From Choricystis sp. odSpoLacu1 (lineage: Eukaryota > Chlorophyta > Trebouxiophyceae): DNA of 64,000 bases. The translations under genes were made by a program, and so were the position numbers. The DNA is taken from NCBI GenBank assembly GCA_958009055.1, contig OY253663.1, positions 372,001 to 436,000 on the forward strand, read 5' to 3'. This document shows positions 32,928 through 43,891 of this stretch, in pieces. The notes under the pieces are model-generated. The model was not told where the DNA came from. It was given only the letters and a program-made list of their open reading frames with translations, and made no database searches. Positions within the stretch are counted from its first letter, which is position 1. Every line of letters begins with the position of its first letter.

Positions 32928-35167
32928 ATGGGCAACCTGTGCTCCGGTGGTCTGGCTCCCGACGATCTGTATGCACGGGTACGTCGCGTGTGCTGGGCGT
33001 GGGGCCGCGCGCGGGACCCCGCACACGCAGGCGCGCGCGCGCATGCCATTTTTGCTCGACCAACACACTCCCCTTTCCCTCCCCCCACAGCCCTGGAAAC
33101 CAGCCTCCAATGATGGGGGTGCTGACGCTCCCTCTCGGAGACGGGCGGTGCGTGTGTTGGTGTACGGAGGGCGGGTGTCGAGAGAGCACGACGCGATTTC
33201 GGTCGCATGGGGCGCCAATGCAGCTGCTTCTGCCTCCGCCCCGGCGCTCATGATACGCGCCCACACCACACACAGGCACCGCCCTCTGCAGTGGCACCAT
33301 CCTCCCGCCATGGCGCGGCGACCACGCCCCCTCCCGCGGCCACAACTCCTCCCTCCCCACCCTCCCCCGTCCCACCTGCCCCCGGCCCCCCGTCCTCCTG
33401 GACGCGGGGCGATCTCATAGGAGCGGGCGCCTTTGGTCGCGTCTACCTGGGCCTGGATGACACCACGGGGAGGCTGCTGGCAGTCAAACAGGTGTCGCTG
33501 GCCACCGACGCGGGCGCCGCGCGGAGGGCGGCCCCCCACGTAGACGCCCTGGCGTCCGAGGTGGCGTTATTGGCGGGCCTGTCCCACCCCAACATTGTGC
33601 GGTACTTGGTAAGTGGAAAGGCAGGGTGTGTGTGAGATATTTTTTCTGTTTTTTTCTCACCCTACCCACCCACCCCACCGCCACCCCAGGGCACCGAGCG
33701 CACCCCCACCGAGCTCAACATCTTTCTGGAGTACGTGCCGGGCGGCTCCATCGCGTCCCTCGTCTCCAAGTTTGGGCCGTTGAGGGAGGCAGTGGCCTCT
33801 CGGTATGCTGGTGCAATTTTAGATGGCCTGGCCTACCTCCACGCCCACGGCATCGCCCACCGGGACGTCAAGGGCGCCAACGCTTTGGTCGACGCCTCTG
33901 GTGGCGTCAAGCTGGCCGACTTTGGGGCCAGCAAGAAGATCGAGGACGTGGCGACACTGGGTGAGATGAGAGCGAGAGAGGGTGGTGACAAGAGATGGAT
34001 TGTTTTTCATTGTTTTTTTTTTTTCCTCTCTCTCTCTCTCACCCTAACACACCCACCCACACTCCCAACCCAGACTCTGGCTTCAAATCCATCAAGGGCA
34101 CCCCCTACTGGATGGCCCCCGAAGTCATCAAGCAGACGGGGGCGGGGCGGGCGGCCGACGTGTGGTCCGTCGGCTGCACCGTGGTCGAAATGATCACGGG
34201 CAAGCCGCCCTGGTCCCAGTATTCATCCCAGGTGAGCGCTCTCTTCCACATTGCGCAGGCGGGGGGCGCGCCCCCGCTGCCGGAGGAGGGGTTGTCGACT
34301 GCCGCGCGCGATTTCTTGGCGCACTGTTTTCGACGCGACCCCCGCGCCCGCCCGTCCGCGGCCGCGCTGAGGAAACATCCCTGGTTGAACCCACAGAGTG
34401 TGGTGGCAGCAGCGCCCGAGGAGGCAGCACCCTTGGGGGCGGGCGCAGCGGCGGTGGCAGCCGCCGCCGCGCGGCCGCCCCCACTCGCGCTGTGTGGAGG
34501 TGGCGGCCTGGGGGCACCGTCGCCCGTGGTGGAGGAAGGGGGGGATGGTGAGGGGGCGACTGTGTCCACGTCGTCATCATCGTCCAGTGGGCCGCCTGTG
34601 TCGGTGGGTGGTGATAGTAGTGTGTCGCCAGCGTCGGCCGCTGTCGCCGCTCCCGGCCCGTCGCCACTCACCGCCTCCGCCGCGTCCCCGCTGCGCGTGC
34701 CGCCCCGCCCATCCAGCGGGAGGGGGCGGGTGGGCGCGTCTACTGCAGCCACTGACGCCCGCCCCGTCACCGCGGCGCCGCCCCCACGCCGCGCCGCCGC
34801 GAGCGTAGCAGCCGGCGGCCACCGCGCCGCGTCCTCCGGCGTGCCCGCCCTGCCGCCCGTCGGTGATGACGACCCTGAAGCCGCTCTGGAAGCTTTGCGC
34901 CGCGCCAACGCGGCGGCGGGGGGCGCGGCTGCCCCGGCCGCGCGCGGGTGGGCGGCCGCCGCGTCGGCCGCCGCGTCGAGTGTCGCGGCATCGCGCGGCC
35001 CCACCCCCTCCCCCGCACGCGTTGCAGCAGCAGACACCACGCGGAGGCGCCCTCCGTGGGATGCGACCGGGGAGGATGACGGGTTCAACCCGGTGGAGGA
35101 GCCGTCGTGGGTGGGGGGCGGCGGCGGGGGGAGCAGCGGCGGTCTGTCGCCGGCGGCGAGCGAGTGA
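32928..35167 (+). CDS. ANP/NPK1-type MAP kinase kinase kinase
   Basis: Top kinase of a MAPK cascade; the plant ANP branch controls cytokinesis and stress responses. Exons 32928-32978, 33091-33147, 33276-33608, 33690-33960 and 34074-35167 give 601 residues. The start MGNLCSGG is a likely N-myristoylation site with a palmitoylatable Cys5. The kinase domain (about 77-345) shows DLIGAGAFGRVYLGL, the lysine in LLAVKQVSL, LNIFLEYVPGGSIASLVSKF, catalytic loop IAHRDVKGANALV, ADFGASKK, KSIKGTPYWMAPEVIKQTG, and RAADVWSVGCTVVEMITG. The 250-residue tail is low-complexity Ala/Pro/Ser with no recognised domain, apart from a DPEAALEALRRANAA helix and an acidic FNPVEEPSW end. Confidence 0.9.
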
Positions 35168-35350
35168 AGTGAAAAATTGTGTGTGTGTGTGTGTGTGTGT
35201 GTTTCTTTGCCTGTGTGTGCTGTTTTGTGTGTGTGTCAGTATCTGATGTGTGTGCCCTGCTGGTGTGGGTAGGAGAGAAGTCGGGGTGTCACAAAAACCG
35301 CACGCCACCCCCACAGAACGAAAACAATCAAAAACACATTCATCAAACTT

Positions 35351-37468
35351 TCATCCGAACAAAAAGGCGGCCACATCAGACAGCGAGATAACGGCCAGCA
35401 CACGGCGGGCGCCACCATCGATGACGTAGACCCTTCTGACCCCAGGCAAGGCCAACCGCTCGACAACAGCACGCAGTGTGTCTGCAGGAGTACAGACGTG
35501 CACGCGCGGCGCGCGCGGCGTGGGCGGGGCGCCAGGCGCGGTGGCCGGCCCACCAGACGGGCCGAGGGCGCCCCCCAACCCTGTGGGTGGCAACGAAGTC
35601 AGGGCTAACGCTTGGCCGACAGTCACGTCCTCCCACTGCAGGCGCGAATACGCAGATCCACGCGCGAGCGCCGTGATGTCGCTCCTCGCGTACACATCCA
35701 CCAGCCCTCCCCCACCATCCACCACGGGCAGGGCAGACAGGCCCGCCTCCAGCAACAGGCTGAGCGCGGTGGCGAGGGGAGTGGCGGGCGAGACGGAGGC
35801 GATGGGGGCAACCCTGCGTGCGTCGACGCGCGGCGTCGCGCCCGGCGGCGGCGGCCGTGCGGGGGGCAGCGCGTCCGGCGCCCACGTGCCCAGGGGCAGG
35901 TCGCCCACGGGGGCGGCCAGCAGGGGCAGGGCGGTGGTGGGGGCGCGCAGGGCGCGCAGGGCGGTGCCGAGGACACCCGCCAGAGACGCGAGGCCGACGG
36001 GGGCGGCGGCCGACCCAGGGCCGCACTCGCCTGGAGGCGCGATGATGGGGGCCACACTCACGCGCTGGATGGCCAGCGTGCGCACCACATCCGCCAGCGT
36101 GTCGTCGGGGGACACGTGCACCAGGGGGCGGGCGGGCGGGGCGGGCGGGACGGAGGGCGCACCCGGAAGTGTGGGTCGCGCGGGGCGCGCCGGGCGCCCC
36201 AGCCGCAGACCGCAGCCTCTCGATCGTGTGCACATCCATCTCTGACTCAGACATGGGGGACGCGCCTGCGGTCACGGAGGAGCGGAGGGCGACCAATGCG
36301 TGCACGAAATCAGAGGCTGACAGCGTTCCAACCAGCACGCGCGCGAGCGCGCACCACACGGGCGCCGTGGCACACCGCTCATCATGCAGCGCGTGGAACG
36401 CCATCCGCACAGGCAGGCGGGAGTCGAGCAGCACCAGCTTGCCCGAGTCGGGCACCAGGTCGGCCGCGGTGGCGGTGGAGAGGAAGGAGGAGAGCGCGGC
36501 GCGCGTGCGGCGAGGTTCATCCGGCGGCAGTGGGGGCGGGGGGGGCGGGGGCGGCGGGGGCGGCACCCCGCCCGACACCGCCATGCCGACGCGTGGGGAG
36601 GCGCCGTGCGGGGAGGAGGAGGGCGGCACGGCAACGAGGCCGGGGGGGAGGGGGGCGCCAGAGGCCAGGGCGGCCGGGGGCGGCGGCGGCGGCGGGGGCG
36701 GCGTGGTGGAGGCAGACGGCACAGCGTCCGCCATGTCTGCGTCCGAGGCAGGGGGGGGTGTCGACGCGGTGGGAGGGGCGGCGGCGGCGGCGGCGGCTGC
36801 CGCCGCGGGGGCCGCGCCGGGCGGCAGCGGCACGCCCGCCGGCGCGCCGCCCGCCGTGCCCCCGCCGTCTGCCCGCCGCACAAAAAGCCAGTTGTTGACG
36901 TTGCCCAGGGGGTCGGGCATGAAGGGCGCCGTCTCATCGTGGCGCCAGGCGCCATCGACGATGAACTTGTATTGGTGGTAGCTGGGGGGAGGGTGGGGGG
37001 AAGGAAAAGGGAAGGAGGGTCGGCCGACGTGGAAAGGGAATTCGGCGCTGTGTTGCCCCGTCACCCCCACGCCCACGTCCCACTGCGCCCCCCGATTTCT
37101 CACGCCACACAGCACACACACAGTCCCAGCCGTCCTTGGTCGGCACACACTCACGCTCTCCCCCCCCCACACACACAAAAAAAACACTCACCCTGGCGGC
37201 AGGTGCACGACGACCGAAAACTCGCCCGCCGCCCCCGGGGACGGCGCCATCGGCACCGTCTCCACCCAGCGCGTAAAGGAGCCGCACAGGTGGACCTGGA
37301 GGGGGGTGGGGAGGGACGAAGATGCGGAGGTGAGGCAGGTAAGGGAGACCGCTGGGGAAAGGCAGCCGCCCATGCCGGCAAACACACGGGCCCGCCCACA
37401 CAACTCACCGCCTGCCCGTCAAACCGCCACGTGAACCGGGTCGGCACAAAGTAGGTGGAGGCCGCCAT
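35351..37468 (-). CDS. SnRK1 beta-gamma regulatory subunit (AKINbetagamma/SNF4-like), frame broken once
   Basis: Green-lineage energy-sensor subunit joining a glycogen-binding CBM48 to four CBS repeats and regulating SnRK1 kinase. Exons 37468-37409, 37295-37192 and from 36981. CBM48: MAASTYFVPTRFTWRFDGQA, VHLCGSFTRWVETVPM, GYHQYKFIVDGAWRHDETAP, GNVNNWLFV. A linker of about 130 residues of Pro/Ala/Gly follows. CBS pairs: RMAFHALHDERCATAPVW, LSASDFVHALVAL, RPLVHVSPDDTLADVVRTL, DLPLGTWAPDAL, GLSALPVVDGGGGLVDVYAR, SDITALARGSAY, LPGVRRVYVIDG, ISLSDVAAFLFG. Between about 36120 and 36235 the frame must drop one base; this GGCG-repeat stretch has no AG for an intron, so an indel is likely. Confidence 0.85.
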
Positions 37469-37626
37469 GTGTGAGTGGCGGGAGGAGGCAGCAAAAGAAA
37501 AGGAGGGCGGAAGCCCACACCACCCCGGTGACGGGGGAGGGGCGTCTCGCTCTTGCGTTTTGTTGTGTGTCGGCTGCGAATCGCACACCCAGGTTTCCTT
37601 TTTGTTTTGTGTTCCAGCGCCGCGCG

Positions 37627-37630
<4 letters not shown>

Positions 37631-37679
<49 letters not shown>
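37631..37679 (+). repeat. (GT)n microsatellite in a divergent promoter/leader
   Basis: About 24 perfect GT units between the divergent SnRK1 beta-gamma and Trp-tRNA synthetase genes, ending about 40 bases before the synthetase ATG. Confidence 0.97.
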
Positions 37680-37682
<3 letters not shown>

Positions 37683-37721
37683 CGTCAGCCACCTGGTTCC
37701 TCACTCCACCCTTCTCTGCAA

Positions 37722-39414
37722 ATGGCGGACGCTCCCCCCGCGCCGACCGACGGCGCCGCCGCCGCGCCGCCGCCACCGCCGCCCGCTGAACAGTCGGTCG
37801 ACCCGTGGTCCGTGACCGCGGGGGCGGACGGCAAGATCGACTACGACAAGCTGTGCCGGGACGTGAGTAGTGTGTGGGGAGAGAGGGAGAGGGAGGGAGA
37901 GAGGGACCGCGATGGGGCGGTGGGCTCAGTTTCCCTCCTCCCACCCACCCCACAGTTTGGCTGCAGCCTGATCGACCAATCCCTGATTGAACGGTGAGAG
38001 TGACTGCGTGTGTGTGTGTGTGCGAGTGCTGTGCGCGTGCGTATGCTTGAATCATTCGCTTTGCTTCATGAAACACCCCCCCTCCCCGTGCCCCCGTGCC
38101 TCAGTTTCGAGCGCGTCACCTCCGTCCCCGCCCACCCCCTCCTCCGCCGGGGCGTCTTCTTCGCCCACCGCGACTTGGGGATGATCCTGGACGCCGTCGA
38201 AAAGGGACAGCCTGTCTACTTGTACACGGGGAGGGGGCCGTCCTCGGACGCGCTGCACCTCGGCCACCTCGTCCCCTTCATGTTCACGCGGTGGCTGCAG
38301 GGCGCCCTCAAGTGCCCCCTCGTCATCCAGCTCACCGACGATGAAAAAGCGCTGTGGCGGGCCCTGGATGTGGAGGAGGCGTGCCGGCTGGCGCAGGAGA
38401 ACATCAAGGACATCATCGCCGTCGGCTTCGACCCTGCCTCCACGTTCATCTTCACCGATTTCGGGTACATGGGGGGCGCCTTCTACAAAAACGTGGTCCG
38501 CATTCAGCGCGCTGTGACGCTCAACCAGGTGCGCGGCATCTTCGGGTTTGGCGACTCGGACGCGATTGGGCGGATCGCGTTTCCGGCTGTGCAGGCTGCC
38601 CCCTCGTTCTGCGACTCCTTCCCCCACATCTTTGGCGCCGCCCGGGGCGTCGCCTGCCTCATCCCGTGCGCCATCGATCAAGACCCCTACTTCCGCATGA
38701 CGCGGGACGTGGCGCCGAGGGTGGGGCACGCGAAGCCCGCTTTGATTGAGAGCCGCTTCTTTCCCGCGCTGCAGGGCGAGTCGGGAAAGATGTCTGCCTC
38801 CGACCCAACCTCTGCCATTTTTGTGACGGACACGCCCAAGCAGATCAAGACCAAGATCAACAAGTACGCGTTCTCGGGGGGGAGGGCGACGGTGGAGGAG
38901 CACAGGGCGCTAGGTGAGTTGTTGTGTGTGTGGGGGGGGGGGGGGGGGGAGGGGAAACAGAGGGAGAGACTGGGCACCGGCGGTTTTTTGTGCCCTTGTG
39001 TGTGTGTGTGTGTGTTCCACTCTCACACGTGCACACACACACACACACACACCACACACCCCAGGCGCCAACCTCGATGTCGACGTCCCCTGGAAGTACC
39101 TCCAGTTTTTCCTCGACGACGATGCAAGGCTGAAACAAATCGGGGAAGACTATGCCGCCGGCCGCCTCCTGACCGGCGAAGTGAAAGCCATCCTCATCGA
39201 CGTGTTGACCGCCCTGGTAACTGCCCACCAGGCGAGGCGGGCGAGGGTGGATGAGGCAGTCGTCGCGTCGTTCACGTGCGTGCGGCCGATGGAGGGCCTG
39301 CTGGACGGACTCACGCTGCCGCCTCCCCCAAAAATACACAAGAATGACAAGCCCAAGCGGGTGTGGGGGGGTTCGGCGACGTCCAAGCTGGTGGGTGGGG
39401 GTGGGGGGCAGTGA
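37722..39414 (+). CDS. WARS1: Cytosolic tryptophanyl-tRNA synthetase
   Basis: Class I synthetase charging tRNA-Trp. Exons 37722-37862, 37956-37993, 38105-38913 and 39065-39414 splice to 445 residues. The eukaryote/archaeal-type core shows the HIGH-like motif [57 protein letters not shown], and [16 protein letters not shown]. The KMSKS-like loop is [16 protein letters not shown]. The anticodon-binding part contains [39 protein letters not shown], and [15 protein letters not shown]. No transit peptide; the N terminus is Pro/Ala-rich with [18 protein letters not shown] as in eukaryotic cytosolic enzymes. No WHEP domain. Confidence 0.95.
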
Positions 39415-39716
39415 AGCGAGAAGGGGGGCTGTTGTGTGTGTCGTGTGTCCCGAGTGGGTGCGACCTTTCCTGGTGTTCGAGACTCTGCAAAACCCACATT
39501 TTTTTTTCGAGTGGGGCGGGGGAAAGGGAATGTGCTAGAGAGTGGGGGCCGGCGTGGGGGCGGTGAAGAGGGAGACACTCCCTGTGGTGCCCCCTCTTTG
39601 TATTCATGGTTTCGCGGGCTGCGCTCTCACACTTTTTTTGTTTTCTCGAGCGAAGCACTCTCTTCGCGACCCCCCCCCCCACCACCACCACCACCACCCC
39701 ACACGCACACCACACC
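39415..39716. other. Intergenic between tandem + genes
   Basis: About 300 bases, G-rich then T-rich 3' flank of the synthetase gene, and a C-run plus CCA repeats (about 39671-39700) in the leader of the next gene. No other feature. Confidence 0.5.
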
Positions 39717-41442
39717 ATGTCCCGCCACGCCCTGCTGGCGACCGCGGTCGCCCTGCTCGCTGTGTCCGCGGCCGCCGCGTCGACAGGTGAGAGGGGAGGG
39801 AGGGGAGCGCGCCGCGAGGCGCCTGTGCGGGCGCGCCCCCCCCCCCCACGCCTGCCTAGCCCCCCGCCCGCCGCCACGCGCGCTCTCCATGGGCCCGTGT
39901 CGATCGTCTAGCTGCTGCTGGCGGCGGCAGCGGGGCGGCGGGGCCGCGGGCGGGGGGGGGAGAGGCGGGGGGCGACGCACGCGCTGCGGTGCCCGAGGGA
40001 CGAGCAAGCGAGCGCGGCGGCGCGGGCGTCCCCCACTCCTTCCCCACCCATGCCCTCCCTCTCACCACACACACACACACACACAGCCTCCACTCGCGCC
40101 CTGCTGCAGAAGCAAGGTGGCGACGCGGCGGACGTGAGTCGTTTGAGAGGGGGAGGAGAGAGGGGGCGGCGCGAGGCTCGCGATTTTTTCTCGCTTCCCT
40201 CGGGCTCACTTTTCACCCTCCCTCCCCTCTCCCTCCCCTCCCAGCCCGCCGCCGCCGGCTCCGCCACCTCCAGCGGCACCGCCCCCATCGGCGGCGCCCT
40301 CCTGCCAACGGGAAAGATGTCCAAAGCCTTCAACAAGCTCAACCTGCTGACCACGCTGGTCGGTGGCGGTGCGTCTGGCGTGAAAGCCAAGTTTGAGGGC
40401 GCGGTGTCCGAGCTGCTGTCCGCCGTGCTGGACAACCAGTTCACCATGTTCACCCAGCCGGAGGGCATCTTTGGTGAGAGTGGTGGAATGGTGGGAGGGA
40501 GGGGAAGAGAGAGAGAGAGAGCGCGGCGGCACACACACTCAACCCACCCTCCCACCCCTCCCACCCACCCACCCACCACTCCAGACCTGGGCTCCTCCGG
40601 CGCCGCCACCATCGAGTGGCCCGCCGGCAACCTGCGCGCCCTGACCGACTTTGCGGCGGCGCTCAAAGCTCCGGGCGCGGAGGGCCAGGGCGCGATCGCG
40701 TCGCTGGCTGCCGCGACGGGCCAGATGCTCGACGGCCTCTGCACCCCCGAATCCTTCACCCCCCAGTCCTTCATTCCCGCGGGGTGCTCCTCTCCCGAGG
40801 TCGAGCTGCGCCTGGTGCCGGCTGAATGCCTGCTGGAGGCGGCGTCGGGCGCCATGACGTGCCGCCCTGCGTACCTTCTCCTCGAGACGCGCGCCGCCAT
40901 CTACACGGGGCCCTACTACGCCGCCGCCCAGTGGGTGGGGCGGTCGTGCGTGCCGTACGCGCTGGTGGGGCCCAAGGTGAGTTTGGTTTGGTGGGGAGGG
41001 TGAGGGAGAGAAAGCGCGGTGTTTTTGTGTGTGATTCGCCTCTGTTTTCTTCACGCACCCACCCACCCACCCCCCACCCACACCCCAACAACAGATCGAC
41101 TGGGCCATTGGCTACAACGAGTACACCTTCACCGCGCCCGACCTGTCCAACCTGACGGCCGCCATCAAGGCCCCCCTGGCGGCGGCGGGCGACGCGCTGC
41201 TGGGCAAGGTGTCCGCCGTCGAGCAGAAGAAGAGCGCGATCAAGCAAGCCATTGTGGCCCCCGTTGCGCCTGCTGGTGGGGCGACATCCACCACGGCGGC
41301 GTTGGACGGCGCTGGCAACGAGGGCGGCAAGGGCGAGAAGGCGGGCAAGGAGGAGAAGGCGGGCAAGGACGAGGGCGGCCGCGACGGCAATGGCAACGGC
41401 GCGCCCGCGACAGCGGGCGGCGCGTCGTTGGGCGGGCGCTGA
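39717..41442 (+). CDS. Secreted or lumenal protein of unknown function
   Basis: Six exons (39717-39786, 40087-40133, 40245-40473, 40585-40976, 41095-41442; five junctions counted on coding blocks, all in phase) give about 361 residues. Residues 1-21 form a signal peptide (MSRHALLATAVALLAVSAAAA). After a Ser/Gly-rich stretch come a helical segment (KMSKAFNKLNLLTTLVGGGA, KFEGAVSELLSAVL) and a region with six cysteines (DGLCTPESFTP, AGCSSPEVELRLVPAECLLE, MTCRPAYLLLETR, GRSCVPYALVGPK) that may form disulfides. Then IDWAIGYNEYTFTAPDLSNL and a Lys/Glu/Gly-rich repetitive tail (GEKAGKEEKAGKDEGG). I do not recognise the family. Intron 1 is 300 bases. Confidence 0.6.
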
Positions 41443-41731
41443 GTGGAGCGAGGGTGGATGTTTTTTGGCTTTTTCCCTTTCTTCTTTTTCTGTGACCTCT
41501 CGTGAACAGGAGCGCCGCACAGGCGCTTGACAAAAAAAACACTGTCCCTTTTTTTGGCTTGGCACGGCCGCGCGACCGAAAAGAGAGTAGAGACAAACAA
41601 CACTGGCACTCTCCCCGACGCGCCACCGAATTTGCCCTGGGCAAAGCCGCACCCTCCCGCCCACGCGACAGCCGACACTCCTCCAGCACCACACGCACAC
41701 ACGCACACACACGCGTGCCCTGTGCCCTCCG

Positions 41732-43531
41732 ATGGCGACGCCGGACGCCCCTCCCGACGGCGCCGCGTCTTCGAGGCTTGCGAAGATTTTTCGGGAGCGC
41801 GCAAGCTTCGAACTGGGGGAAGATGACGTCGAAGCCCTGTCCCGCGAACTGGCGTCCGCCACTCGGTTGAGCGGCAACGTGCCGCTGACGGCGGAGGACG
41901 CGGCGAGGCGGGAGGCGGAGGCGGCCGCGCTGACGGAGTGGACGGTGAGAGCGGAGAGAGAGGAGAGATGCGAGGCCCGAATTGTGGGGTGGGCGCGCGT
42001 GTGTCGCTTGTGGGCGTGGAGTGGGGCGAGTGACCCAGGGTGGGGAGGCTGGCGTGGGGAGAGAAACAGGGGACGCGCGTGGGGCCCCGCGCACACCCCG
42101 CGCTCTCGCACGAGCGGTCAAGGGCGCAACACGACGACCGAGCCCCAAACCTAACTCTCCCCTCTCCCCTACCTCCAGGCCACCTACCCCAACCTCCTGG
42201 CCCGCTTCGACGCCTTCGCCTCCGCTGCCGCGGGCAAGCGCATCGCCGTGTTTCTGGACTATGACGGCACACTGACCCCAATTGTGAGAGACCCAGACGC
42301 CGCGTTGCTCTCTGCTCGCGCGCGCGCGGCGGTCCGCGCCCTGGCCTGCCTCTTCCCCACCGCCATCGTCAGTGGACGCGCGAGGGACAAGGTGGAAGCC
42401 TTTGTGCAGCTGCCCGAACTGTATTACGCGGGGTCGCATGGGATGGACATTGTTGGGCCGCGCGAAAAGTGGGGGGATGGAGAGAGCACGGCGGCGGGTG
42501 ATGCAGCGGGTGACGCCTCCACCCCCACCACCACCACCACCGCCACCCTCGCCTTCCGCCCCGCCCAAGACTGGGCCCCCATCATGGACGCCCTGCACGC
42601 CCGCCTCGCGGCCGGCGTCGCCCCCGTGCCAGGCGCGACTGTGGAACACAACACATTTTGTGTGTCTGTCCATTACCGCAACGTCGCCCGCTCCAGGTGG
42701 GACGATGTGGCCACCATCGTGAGCGATGCAGTGGCAGCGACGCCGGGCGTGCGCGCATCCAGGGGGAGGAAGGTGCTGGAAATCAAACCCGAGATCGACT
42801 GGGACAAGGGCGCCGCGCTGAGCCACCTGCTGGACGCGCTCGGCCTGGGCGGTGGAGGAGGTGGTGACACCTCCACCACCACCGCCGACGATGTGCTGCC
42901 CATCTACATCGGGGACGACACAACGGATGAAGACGCGTTCAAACTGTTGGCGCGGAGGGGGGGGCGGAGCGTGGTGGATGGCGATGACGCCACCGACGCC
43001 ACGCCCTCCTCCTCCACCACCCCTCTGACCGACGCAGACCGCGTGCGCGGCGGTGTCGGCGTCCTCGTCACCTCCCGCCCCAAACCGTCGGCCGCGTCCT
43101 ACTCGCTGCGGGACCCTGGGGAGGTCCTCGTCTTCCTGTCCCGCCTGGCCGCGTGGGGCGCCTCCCCCGCCTCTGGCTGGCATGCAGTGGGTGGCTGCAC
43201 CGGGTGGACGCTGCGCGCGGCGGACGCGCGTGTGGGCGAGCTGCCGGCGGCGGCAGGGCTGCCGTCGTCGCCGTCGGGGTCGACGGGCGGCGACGGCGTG
43301 TCGCCCGCGGCGGGGCGGCCGCCGCGCCCGCCCGCCGACCGGAGAGGCGGGGCGGCGACGTCGCGGCCAGCGTCGTCAGCATCAGGCGCCACCACGACGG
43401 CGACACCATCTGCAGCCGCGGGCGTCGCGTCCCCCCTGGGAGACGGCGGCCGCGCAGCCAGTGACGCGACGTCGGCGCCCGCGGCGGCGGCAGCCGCCGC
43501 CGCGGCGGCGCTGGGGTCGGCGCCCAGGTAG
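41732..43531 (+). CDS. TPP: Trehalose-6-phosphate phosphatase
   Basis: HAD-superfamily phosphatase that dephosphorylates trehalose 6-phosphate to trehalose. Exons 41732-41944 and 42179-43531 give 521 residues. All HAD motifs are present: motif I VFLDYDGTLTPIV (nucleophile Asp and acid/base Asp), motif II TAIVSGRARDKV, then YYAGSHGMDI, CVSVHYRNV, motif III KVLEIKPEIDWDKGAAL, and motif IV LPIYIGDDTTDEDAF. No synthase (GT20) domain is fused, as in plant-type TPPs. Three short Thr/Ser/Gly insertions lie in surface loops. The C-terminal ~110 residues are disordered Ala/Ser/Thr/Pro. The N-terminal 71-residue exon is helical and acidic, without a clear transit peptide. Confidence 0.93.
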
Positions 43532-43891
43532 CGAGGGTCTTGTGTGGTCCGACACGGCCACTTCTTGTCGCCCCTGAGCCCCTCTGGTCAAAAGAGAAAA
43601 GAAAAAACTGTTTTTCGTTGGCGTGTTCATTGGTTGTGTTTTCCCTTTCCTTCCTTCTTATTGGTTTTGTGTGCGCGTGTTTTTGGTGCCTGGCTACAGC
43701 TGGACAGGTCGTCCGCCTGCGAGCGTGTGACAATGAAATCAAAGAAACAAACCGAAAAACAGCGGTTCAGCGTCGGGAGAACGAGAGACAACACCACACA
43801 CACGCGTCAATTCGACCACAACGCGCTGCGGGTTAGTGCTGTGTTGCGTGTGCCACCACACACCTATCTTGCACACACACACGCACCCTCA
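43532..43891. other. Intergenic between tandem + genes
   Basis: About 360 bases, lower GC, with T-rich 3' flank (43600-43670), an A-rich central stretch and an AC-rich leader before the TerC start. Short frames here (one starting near 43732) have no recognisable content. Confidence 0.5.
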
